Below, in pieces: positions 48,859-58,543 of a stretch of 64,000 nt of DNA (position 1 is the stretch's first letter; each line of letters starts with the position of its first letter). Source of the stretch: Pyrenophora tritici-repentis (lineage: Eukaryota > Ascomycota > Dothideomycetes > Pleosporales > Pleosporaceae). The position numbers and the translations under genes were made by a program. Location: positions 5,456,001 through 5,520,000 of the forward strand of contig NC_089390.1 in the NCBI RefSeq assembly GCF_003171515.1, read 5' to 3'. Below the pieces are notes generated by a model. It searched no databases, was not told the DNA's origin, and was given only the letters and a program-made list of their open reading frames with translations.

Positions 48859-50182
48859 ATGTCTTCCTCTCTACGTATAGCCGCATATTTTATGACATGG
48901 TTCTGTTTCCTACTCGGGATCTTCTCATGTCTACTTCGGGTGTACAGTTGTGTGTTCGTGAAGCATGCGTGGAAATCGGATGATTACTTGGGTCTTTTGG
49001 TTTTGGTGAGTTCACTTCCCCTATACAAGATTATGTACTGATATACCGAGCATAGGCTGCTCTGATAGGCGCCTTGTATTTCTGGGAAACAGCTTTGATA
49101 TTGGGGTGTGGAAAGTAAGTTACTCAACTCACCATCCCTCTTTTTCTATACACGCATTTACACGCCGCACATATAACTGACAAAGCTCAGGGCCCCACCA
49201 AACAAATGCAACTACCTCGACCCCGGCGAGAAACTTGTCCAAGTACGCCCCATCCCCTCCCTTCCCATTCCCATCTGCCCCTAACTAACCACCCCCAGTA
49301 CCTCTACGTCCTCGCGATCTACTACTCCCTAACGCACTTCCTCATCAAGTCCACCTTCCTCGCCTTCTATCTCCGGCTATCACCAAACCGCACATTCCGC
49401 CTCTGGACAGGCATCGGCATTGGGTTGAACATCGGTTCTCTGCTGATAAACCTGCTCATCATCATTTTCCAGTGCATTCCCGTGTCGGCGGCGTTGCATA
49501 CATTTGCGAGGTTGAAAGCAACTTGTATGGATCGGGATTTTGTGTTGATCGGACCTGCTGTTGTGGTACGCTTATCTTCCACCCTTTCCCCCTCCTTTTG
49601 CCAGTCCAACCCGTCCCCATGTCCTGATATGATAGAGGGGGAGATAAAGCTAACACACAACAGAACGTCCTCCTAGACATCTACGTCTTCATACTCCCCA
49701 TCCCTACACTCCTAGGCCTCCACATGCCCACAAAGCGCAAACTAGCCATCCTTTCCGTCTTCCTCTTCGGCGGCTCCTCCGTCATCATGAGCTGCATCCG
49801 CTTCCACTCTGTCGTCTACGTGCAGAGTCTGGTAAACACGTCAAAGAACATTGGTGAGGTCATGATTGTGGTGGCGTTGGAGTTGAACCTCGCGGCTGTA
49901 GCGGTTAATTTACCTAGTATACGCGCGATTTGGGTCAAGGGGTGGAATGGGAGGAGGGGTGCTGCCGAGGCGGGGACGGGAGGGTCGGGCGCGTTGAATG
50001 GGATTAGTAAGAGGCAGACGTATACCGTGTCGCATGGGGATTGGCAGGGTGGAGTGGAGATGGGGAGGGTAACGAATGCGAGTGAGATGACGGGTGGAGG
50101 GGGGACGATGAGATCGTTTGTGTCGAGGTTGCCGCTGCTTTCGTCAAGGCGGGGGAGGGAGGAAAGTGCGACTGATGTGTAG
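48859..50182 (+). CDS. Second SAT4/Pth11-type membrane protein
   Basis: ATG at 48859. Five exons (48859-49005, 49056-49114, 49191-49242, 49299-49565, 49664-50182) sum to 1044 nt, 347 residues. Introns use GTGAGT, GTAAGT, GTACGC and GTACGC donors with CAG or TAG acceptors. Helices: FMTWFCFLLGIFSCLLRVYS followed by HAWKSDDYLGLL (the family WxxDDY motif), then LAIYYSLTHFLIKSTFLAFYLR, IGSLLINLLIIIFQCIPVS, LLDIYVFILPIPTLLGLHM (the DxxxxxLPIPxLxxLxM motif), KLAILSVFLFGGSSVIMSCIRF and EVMIVVALELNLAAVAVNLP. A basic, Gly/Ser-rich cytoplasmic tail ends the protein. It is probably a plasma-membrane receptor-like protein of unknown ligand. It is only distantly related to the 42687-44220 protein and on the opposite strand. 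Confidence 0.82.
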
Positions 50183-50390
50183 ATTGTTTGACGGATACTA
50201 TGATACTTGCGGCACAATAAAGAATTGAGTGCCGTACGCTTTGACACCGCGATATGTCACTGCAAATCGGAACAATAGTCATGAAATGTTATTAGTTGCG
50301 TCCATTAATCTTCTACCTCATCATCACGAACTACCAGTCAGACCAGGAAACCAGGTCAAGTGACGCAGAACACCTCCAGCTTCAAGTCTC

Positions 50391-52232
50391 TCATCCCATG
50401 ACAGCCTGCTTCTGCATCTTTTCACCGCTCTCATCCTCAGGCTGCAGGCCCGCTTTGGCAGGCCCACAAAGCTGTATTCCGTCCTTGCTGAACCGACTAC
50501 CATGTACAGGGCAATCCCAACTCTTCTCTGTCGTGTTCCAGCACACCACACCCTTGAGATGCGGGCATAGAGCCGAGAACTTGTGGATCTGACCTCCTTC
50601 GTCCTTGTATACGGCCAGCGGCTTCTCAGTGCCCTTGTTCAAGACACCGCCCTCACCAGGGACAAGGTCTTCAATGTCGCGGATATCAGATTGGGCGAAG
50701 CGTTTGTACTGCGCGTTGATTTGGAGATCGTGGCTGAGCATGCTGCCGGCGGACTTTGCGATAGAAGCAAGACGCTTAGGGTCGTAGACGCTGATCCATG
50801 GGTTGGCTTGTTCGGTGATGGAATCGGCAATGAGCTTGCCAGCCAGGACACCGTGAGTCAGGCCGTTGCCAGAGTCGCCGGTGACGATGTAAATGTGCTT
50901 GTTACCTTGATTCTTGCCGATAAACGCCATGTAATCTACAGGCTCAAAGATCTGTCCACTCCACTTGTAGTCGATCGTAGTAGCTTGAGGAAAGCGAGCA
51001 CGGGTCCACTCCTCGAGCTCCTTGAGCGGCGCGACTGTGTCATCCTGGCCGACCTTGTGATCGCCACCTCCAACAACCAGATAGTCGTCCTTGTCGTCAC
51101 AGCGTGTGAGTCGAACGTACTTGTACGCTTCGGCCGAATCGTAGAACAGAGCATCCTCGACGGAGCCTTTGGGGACGCGAATGGCGATGCAGTAGGTGCG
51201 GTAGAATTCCTCTTCAGCAATAACCGACAACTTCTGGAGCGGCACGCACGTTGCTTCAACAGCATCAGTGCACTTGATAGTGTGACCGTCAATTGTCTTT
51301 ACGTATACGTCCTTGTGACCCAAGCCCATAATCTCAATACCCTTCTCCTGCACGTCCATGCATCGAGTGTTTGTGTAGCAAGCAAAGTTGGGCTGTTTCT
51401 TAAGATGTTCGAGGAGGCCAACGACGTACTTGGTCGGGTGGAACGTCGCCTGTCCGGAGTAGATGACGGCATCGCGCTGGTCAATCTTGCCTTCCCAGCC
51501 CTTGAGCTTGAATCCCTCCTTGTATTCTGTGGAGATGCCGAACTCCATGGCCTTTTTACCATCCTCAATCAAAGTCTCCATGTCACTGGCATGGTCTTTG
51601 GAGTCTTTGGGGTACTGCGAAAAGTCATAGCCAGGCAATTGGCGGTACTCGCACTCGATGCCCAGCTGCTTGGAAAGCTCCCCAACGCGGTTCAGCGCCC
51701 ATGTGTGTGACTCTGCCGCAGCCTGTGCGCCCTTGTCTCCATGCTTTTTCGCAATCGCAGTGTAGCCGTCGTCGAGATCATTGGCGAGATGACCGCTGGT
51801 GCGTCCAGTTTCACCCGAAAGCACCTCGCGAGCCTCGATCAAGACGACATTGAGACCACGGCTAGCAAGCTCATAGGCAACCGAGACACCAGAAATGCCA
51901 GCGCCGATGATGCAGACGTCAGTCTCGAGGTCCTTCTCAAGCTTTGGAAACTTGGGCATGCTCTTGAAGGGCAACTCATGAACCCAGACGGGATCAGTCT
52001 CGCCGCTGGTATATCGGAAGTGCTCAGGGCTCGACATTTTGGCCGTAGCTACAGATGCGTCACCAGTCATGGTCGCCATGCTTGCTCGTTGTCTAGCAAA
52101 CGCGGGTGTAGGTTGGTGTTTGAGTGCAGTTCTACTATTGGAAGTGCTATAGGAAGCTGCGCGTATCGAGGATAATCGTGAGGTGTTTCGTAAGGCAGAG
52201 GAAGTGAGGAGACGACGAGTAAGCAAGGACAT
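50391..52232 (-). CDS. FAD-dependent oxidoreductase with C-terminal Rieske domain
   Basis: Single exon, 613 residues, ATG at 52230-52232. The first 45 residues are basic and Ser/Arg-rich without acidic residues, as in a mitochondrial presequence. A DAO-type FAD fold begins near residue 105 (CIIGAGISGVSVAYELASRG), with GETGRTSGHLANDL and the closing YIVTGDSGNGLTHG. A Rieske [2Fe-2S] domain lies at about 520-590, with both ligand pairs intact (CPHLKG and CPVHGSRF). DAO plus Rieske proteins are widespread in fungi and bacteria, and their reaction is mostly unassigned (electron-fed demethylation or amine oxidation are suggestions). It is next to the siderophore genes on the same strand as the SidI-like gene, but nothing shows that it belongs to the pathway. 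Long antisense frames here are shadows. Confidence 0.85.
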   Translation of the reverse strand: MSLLTRRLLTSSALRNTSRLSSIRAASYSTSNSRTALKHQPTPAFARQRASMATMTGDASVATAKMSSPEHFRYTSGETDPVWVHELPFKSMPKFPKLEKDLETDVCIIGAGISGVSVAYELASRGLNVVLIEAREVLSGETGRTSGHLANDLDDGYTAIAKKHGDKGAQAAAESHTWALNRVGELSKQLGIECEYRQLPGYDFSQYPKDSKDHASDMETLIEDGKKAMEFGISTEYKEGFKLKGWEGKIDQRDAVIYSGQATFHPTKYVVGLLEHLKKQPNFACYTNTRCMDVQEKGIEIMGLGHKDVYVKTIDGHTIKCTDAVEATCVPLQKLSVIAEEEFYRTYCIAIRVPKGSVEDALFYDSAEAYKYVRLTRCDDKDDYLVVGGGDHKVGQDDTVAPLKELEEWTRARFPQATTIDYKWSGQIFEPVDYMAFIGKNQGNKHIYIVTGDSGNGLTHGVLAGKLIADSITEQANPWISVYDPKRLASIAKSAGSMLSHDLQINAQYKRFAQSDIRDIEDLVPGEGGVLNKGTEKPLAVYKDEGGQIHKFSALCPHLKGVVCWNTTEKSWDCPVHGSRFSKDGIQLCGPAKAGLQPEDESGEKMQKQAVMG

Positions 52233-52658
52233 CTCTCACGATAATGAGCGCGACTGCTATTCACGTGGAGGCACATGTTATGTATGTGCCTAAACAGTCA
52301 ATAATCATGACGAGCTCATGTAATGCCTCGCTCATCATTGGCCATGGCTCACAGTATAGTCAGGTGTCAAGTGTGGAGGCAGCTGGGCACCGCGCCATGG
52401 TGTATCTTTGACGATATACTGACGTCTGTTGCGCGCAGCACACAGCTCCGAGGAGCTCGAAACAAAGCAAAGCCATTTAGCTCGAAATCAGCCCAGATCG
52501 AGAGAATACAATCAGAAGAGACGTATGAATTGAATGCGATGCCATGAAATGCAATAAGAGGAATTGTTACATTGAAGACGTGGAATAGACGATGAAAATG
52601 ATGCAGAATGCCAACACGCTAAAACTCGACCGCGGCACGTCCGCACGTGACCTCAATC

Positions 52659-54593
52659 TCACCTCTGCCCCAACAACTTCTCCGCAACATCTCTTAGCAC
52701 GAACTTTTTGATCTTCCCGCTCCCGGTCAGCGGTACCTCTGCATCGCAGTCTTCGCCTAGCCAAAATATATGCACGGGTGCTTTATGCCGGCCTAGCACC
52801 ATTCTCACCCATTTCTGCACCTCAGCCAAGTCGGGCTTTCCAGTACCGGACTCATGTGCTAGGAATGCAACAGGAACCTCGACGTAGCGCGGATGCGATA
52901 CGCCCACAACGATGGCACGCGCAATCGACGGATGCGCGACTAGTCGTTCTTCAATCTCGAGGGGATAGATGTTCTCGCCGCCTGTTTCGTCAGTCTTCAT
53001 CCCCAGCCAACAATGTGACAACATACCGCGAATGATGATATCCTTGAACCGCCCCGTAATCGTACAATAACCATCAACATCCAACACAGCCTCATCACCC
53101 GTATGCAACCAAGGCTCGCCATACTCATCCCTAACAATGAGTTCCGCCGTCTTCTCCGCATTCTCCCAGTAACCCCGACAGACTTGATATCCCGCAACGC
53201 ACAGCTCACCCCTCACGCCAATTGGCACAACAACATCGTTCCGATCTACAATCTTGACCCTCGCATGTGGCATCACCGTACCTACTGTTGTCAACCGTGC
53301 ATGTAGAGAATCATTCGTATGTGCGTTAAACACCGTCGGGCTGGCCTCTGTAAGTCCGTATGACGAAGTAAAGTCGGTCATGTGTAGTTCATTGACCATG
53401 CGCTCCATTAGCCATTTTGGTACGGGGCTACCTGCTACAATGCCTGTTCGGAGCATACTGGTCCAGCCAGCGGGTCGCGGAACGTCCATGATGGATTCCA
53501 TCATTGCGGGTACACCATGCAGTGCGGTACAGCGTTCTTCGTCAATAGCGCGCATACACGCTACTGGGTCAAAGGATTCGGCTGGAAACACAATCTTCGC
53601 ACCGTGCGTGAGGACGGCGAGAACACCCAGCGTGAGACCGAAGCAGTGGAAGAGCGGGGGTGGACAACAGAGGGTGTCGTTGGGTGTCAAGTCCATGCGG
53701 TCACCGATAAAGCGCGAGTTGTTCACCAAGTTACTTGTGAGACGTCAGTCTAGATCCTCAAGTTTGGACATGGTAAGGGAAACTTACTGATGCGTCAACA
53801 TAGCCGCCTTGGGATTCCCCGTACTCCCACTTGTAAACTGCAAATTCGCGACGTCATGCGGACTTGTGATACCACCAAAGATATCTAGGATCTGCTCCGG
53901 CACATATTCTCCTTCTTTTCTGAAAGTCTCGTAGCTCACAAACTCGCCGAACTGCCCGCGGATCAAACACACACTCTTGAGGTCTGGTAGTACATCGCCA
54001 ACATCATCTCTCCCCAGCCTCTCCAGTAACGGCATATTGTCGAACCGCGCAATCTTCGGTGTGGTAAATAACATCGTACACCCTATCCGCCGTCAGTATC
54101 TCTCACCAAACCCATCCGGTTCGAAAGAAGAAACACATGAAAAGTACTTACTAGTATGCCTCAGCGCATACTCCACCTCCGTAGCTGTATACGTATTGTT
54201 CAACGTCACACAAACAGCCCCTACCCTCACAGTCGCAAAAACTAACGCAATGTACTTTTCGCAGTTCCCGCTCATGACACCAATTCGATCTTTCGGCCTC
54301 ACACCCTGCTTTAACAACGCACGTGCCAGCAAACTCGACTCCTCCCATAGCTTTTGATAAGTCCATCGTGCACCCGTCCATGGTATCACGACTGCCTCCC
54401 TGGAGGCGTGAAGTGTGGCTTGCTGACGTAGAAGTTGGGAGAGCGTGAGGGAGAGGAGTGGTGGGTCCAGGGGCCCTGAGACAAGGGAGAGGTTGGGGTA
54501 GGGAGGTAGGATATAGGGGTCTATCTGGAGGAGGGTTTGATTCAGGCGATGGAGGGCAGGGTTTTGGTCGTGGGGATGGTGGATTTCCCCCAT
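52659..54593 (-). CDS. sidI-like: SidI-like acyl-CoA ligase (AMP-forming)
   Basis: ATG at 54591-54593. Exons 54593-54152, 54082-53788, 53733-53027 and 52981-52659 give 1767 nt, 588 residues, close to the size of the fungal mevalonyl-CoA ligase SidI. Adenylate-forming motifs are complete: LQFTSGSTGNPKAAMLTHH (A3), YGLTEASP (A5), WLHTGDEAVLDVDGY (A7), GRFKDIIIRGGENIYPLEIE (A8) and GSGKIKKFVLRD with the catalytic Lys (A10). The last intron is 45 bp, a multiple of three without a stop, so unspliced RNA would add 15 residues inside motif A8. There is no C-terminal PTS1; a weak PTS2-like RLNQTLLQI lies near the N terminus. The neighbouring SidF-like gene supports a role in activating the acyl group for siderophore acylation, but medium-chain ligases share these motifs. 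Confidence 0.78.
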
Positions 54594-55567
54594 TGTGGGC
54601 GATTTCGTCTTGACCAAGAGCACGTAGGTAAATTAGGATCTAGGGAAGAGTACTTGGACCCTTTGAACTTCGATCCAGTAACACCTATGCAACGAAATCT
54701 CCGAAACCACACAAAGCGCACGCAGGTACGGTATTCACGAACGAAACAAGTATCGTACACAACTGAAGCGACCACGCGACAAGAAATTTCACAAGCAAGA
54801 CACCAAATCAATTCACACCCTCGCCCATCCTCCCCTGATATCACGCACGCTTGCACCCACACATGGCACCCACAGCAATGACGCACCACAAAAACACGCC
54901 CCAGCTCAATCTCTCGGATCAAATCCTCCTTCCAGACGACGCACCCTTCCACACCATTCCACCCACTGACCCAAGCATGGAAGCGCCGACCCCAGCGAAG
55001 TGGGACCCCCAAGCAAGTCCAAGGCCAAGCCCTTGAAGCTTCTAGCGACCATCCGACGTCCGTTATTCATGTCTCAGACGCGCGGACCGTGGATACGACA
55101 TGTTCCAAAAGGGGCTTCCAGATGCCGAAAATGCCTCGCCACTACAAGTCCAAGACTCTACGACTTGATCTGGAAGTTGAAGCGTGACTGCGTGACTACC
55201 GGCCGGTATCGAGTGTCAAGCTTGGAAGGAATGACACAAATCATGACAAGCCATGACAAGCCATGGATCCTTCTCGGGTGGCGGGCAACTGTGGATGAGT
55301 ACGGTACGGTATGGTATCTTGGTAGTGGATAATGTTCCACAACACTCGCACACTGCAGAAAGAACATGCACAATGTTGCCTGCAAGCAGCTTAGACAAGG
55401 CTGTCAAACAGTCGCCACGTCCTGCAAGTATCGGGCTAGACAAGGCTGCCAAATCACCAGTCAGTCACCGTTGCGAGACCAAGGCAGGCCAGCATAAGCG
55501 AGGGGTCGACGAGAAAAAACAAGGGTCGGACGCAACTATTTTGGTTCATATGTTAGAAAAACATCTC
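54594..55567. other. Upstream region of the SidI-like gene
   Basis: A short frame from an ATG at 54863 (MAPTAMTHHKNTPQLNLSDQ, about 58 codons to a TGA) has coding-like composition but no recognised family and no certain second exon. Nothing else is supported here. Confidence 0.3.
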
Positions 55568-56309
55568 ATCTGATAAGATTAAACGCCCCACACTAGTCAT
55601 CTCCACCAGTCGGTCACCGGGCACGCGACATCGGCTCTTCGCTGGCGTTGGTGTAGAGGAAGAAAATTTATCAGATCAAACCCCAATCCAGCCCAAGCGC
55701 CCCGAGACCCAGAAGCGACAACTAGCGTCAAGCTAGACGTGGTCGGTTGAAAATTTTTATCAGATCGAAAATCACACGCTAGCGCTAAAGTAAAGCACCC
55801 CCACATCCTGCCTGCACTTCCTCCATCCGGGCGAGCATCCGTGGTCGTCGTTCGGCGTGCTGTTTCCGAATTTTTATCTGATCCGTTCAAGCATCTCTGC
55901 GCCACGGCCCATAATCAGATTAATGCCCCCTATCAGATGGAGAGTCAGGCGTCCTGCTAGCTGACTACGGTACGCGAGGCTAAACTACTGCATCTGATAA
56001 TTTTCTACCCACACCAAACGGCAACGGCGTGGCATGATGCCAGCTGCGAGTCACTAAAGTAACCGACAGCCGGTTTCTCTTCTACCGTACGTACGTACCA
56101 GGGCAAAAGTGCTCCACACTATCACCATTAGAAATCACGCTGTTGCTGTTGCTGTCGTGGTTACCCACTCGTACCTCCGCAAAGCCACCGCACCGCATAC
56201 ACGACAGCCCGCTCGTACGTCCGACGACGAGGGCCGTGAAGTCATGGACGGACGGATCAGATAACTTTTTGGGTGGCTTGTGTTGCGGGCTTGCGGTTAA
56301 TTATCTGAT
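55568..56309. promoter_or_regulatory. Cluster of seven ATCWGATAA iron-GATA-factor sites
   Basis: Perfect copies on the plus strand start at 55568, 55992 and 56256, and on the minus strand they occupy 55668-55676, 55757-55765, 55874-55882 and 56301-56309. A one-mismatch copy is at 55930-55938. ATCWGATAA is the published high-affinity motif of the SRE/SreA/Urbs1 GATA repressors, which switch off siderophore genes when iron is plentiful. A 9-bp motif with one two-fold position should occur about once in 65 kb per strand in random sequence, so seven in 742 bp is far beyond chance. The cluster lies between the SidI-like gene (start 54593) and the SidF-like gene (stop 56643), so the SidI-like promoter is the likeliest target. 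Confidence 0.85.
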
Positions 56310-56642
56310 CCGCTGCGTGCATGGCATGGGTTAGTGGGCGCGGTGGGTGGCGTCTTTATTGGCCGAGGGGTGTGGGTGTGCATGCACGGTTCCGTCATGT
56401 GCATGCGTCGTGACGTGAGCGCTGTTTAAGTTGGCGCGGGACGGATTGTTTAGATAGATGCATGCATGGCTGTTTCTTTGTGCACGTTTTGTAGAAACAG
56501 TGTATTGTAGATCCAAATCGGGAGGTTACAGGCGAGGCACGGGATGTAAATGGTCACGCGACATGAACTGCGATGTTGTACGGACTACGTTGAAATCTCA
56601 TGATGCGTACCGCTCGCTACATACAGGAATAAAATACACAAA

Positions 56643-58012
56643 TTACAACTTTGCGCCGAGATCAAGACTCGGTCGTACCCTTCTCTCGCCATCCCAGACA
56701 AAAGAGTTCAGCGTGAAGAATTTCTCCCTGTTGACCATCATGAGGGCACTGCGCTTGTGTGGAAGGTCCATAATCTTCTCCACGTGCAATCCGGTGGCAA
56801 AGTCATATGCTAGCACGGTACTGCTTGTGACCGCCGGCTCGCCGACAATGTTCCAGGTACGCGGCTCATCCAGGAACATGTAGTGCATGACATTGCACCA
56901 CCACACGGAAACGCGGTGCGGGCCTCGGAATCTGACATCACCGACTAGCAAGTGCCTTCCGCGATCATACGGCGAGGATTGATAGTGAGCGCCCATGTGA
57001 TCTTCCTGCAAGACTATTAGTAACTTGTACGATAACACTAATACATATATGAACGTACCATCGCCCAGTAGACTTCAAAATATCCAAAAAATATATCGTC
57101 AAAGGCAGCAAGCATGGTAAGGACGTGGGGGTCCTCATGCAACTTTCGGAGGTACTCTCGGTGCTGATCCAGGGTCCCGGTTTCGTTCCAGCCGGCAGCG
57201 ACACGTGGGTCATTTTGCCACTTATTGAAGAGGCGCAGGTGTTCGTCGTTAGTATAGTCGAGGGCAGTCATAGAGAAATGCTCCTTCAAATGCGGCAACC
57301 AGCGGCTGTAGACGATGGAGCCTGGTTGAGGTTTTGGTTCCCGAACAGGGTGCGTGGTGTGCCGTGGTACTGCCGGCCATTGAGTGGAAGGTGCATTTTG
57401 ATACGGAAAAGGAGGGTAGCGCCTGGTAATGGGCTGACCACTAGCGTCGAGGTGCGGTGCCCAAACTGGACGAACACCAAAGGGCGATCCAGCTCCTTGC
57501 CAAAAGGTAGCTCTGAGAAGCAGGTGACCATCCTGCGGTGCTGTTGGGTTGGATGCCTTTGGATGCGGGTGGAAGAGACCAGTGCCATATAGTTCTTGTG
57601 CTAGTGAGGTTGAGTCCTTTCCGGAAAGGACGACGCGGAAACTCTCGACTAGAGGGTGCAGCGAAACCAATGCATAGGCAACGAGCCATAGCTGCGGGAC
57701 AGACGGCCGATCCTGGTTCCAGCTCACTGTCAGGTATGGTGATCTTCGAGCGCGCGCCCAGGAACTGTTGTCTCGAGTCGGGGGTACTGCGTCTCCGTCC
57801 AAAGTCGCAATATCGGTAAATGATATGGCTTCATTGTGTAAGACTGTGGGTGGAGCAACTTCTTTTCCAGTAGAGGTAGATGGTATCAATTGAATCTGAT
57901 AGCTGGTGGGTTGGCCTGATGGAGCAACATTGGAAATGGTATATGTGGTAAGATATGGGTGAGGAAGCTTGAGGACAAGTGGTTCCTGGCTAGGCTTTGC
58001 TTGTTGCGCCAT
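56643..58012 (-). CDS. sidF-like: SidF-like hydroxyornithine acyltransferase
   Basis: ATG at 58010-58012. Two exons (58012-57059 and 57005-56643) with a 53-bp GTACGT/GCAG intron give 438 residues. The C-terminal half has the GNAT-type fold shared by fungal SidF and bacterial IucB/RhbD/MbtK siderophore acyltransferases: FNKWQNDPRVAAGW, then FGYFEVYW, and a Tyr-Asp-x-Gly-x-His motif (YDRGRHLLVG) contributing the catalytic region. SidF transfers anhydromevalonyl from CoA to N5-hydroxyornithine in peroxisomes. The protein ends in AKL, a good PTS1 signal, in line with the known peroxisomal location of SidF. The N-terminal half (about 230 residues) is the less conserved part typical of the fungal proteins. 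It is divergently arranged with the SidA-like gene at 58544. Confidence 0.85.
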
Positions 58013-58543
58013 TTTGATTACCAGAAAATAATGTAGGTGCTGATATGACTGCGACTGTTGTAGAGGTGTGAGCTACAAAATGTCTATGGTGGTACGGCAA
58101 CAGAGCTTAGCCGAGGTCGTTCCTAGCATCTGGGATAGCTCTGGACACTTTATTACAGAGTCTTAGGCGGATACACTACCCATTTCCCGGCAAGAATCGC
58201 TGGTGACAGGGAGGCGACTGGTTGTGGTACGATGAAAGCTCCGAGTGGGTGGCTGAAATATACTAAGTGGGTCTCATCCGACCCTAGTCTGGCACATACG
58301 TATGTATGCAGGTCGTGGTAGCATCGAGCACTATGCCGACGACGCCAAGGGTCGGTGAGATCGTTGTTTTGGGTGTGGACATCGCTATAGCTGGCAGTCA
58401 CAGGTCAATGCGCAAGCTTCTCGTTTTGTGCGTGAACTGTGCGACTGGTATTTGAAGATTAAATTCTTAGCGTTAGATCATCTTGCAATCTTCAAGATCA
58501 ACCACAACTCTTTTGAACCAAATCGTTTGCCAATTTTGTCACC
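58013..58543. promoter_or_regulatory. Shared divergent promoter region of the SidF-like and SidA-like genes
   Basis: 531 bp between two divergent starts. No perfect ATCWGATAA site is seen here; only single GATA cores. The divergent layout suggests common control, but the sequence itself does not show the factor. Confidence 0.4.

Noticed and set aside
50583..51710. A 375-codon open frame on the plus strand
   Set aside because: It lies wholly antisense to the FAD/Rieske gene, has no family resemblance and is explained by the codon bias of the real gene.
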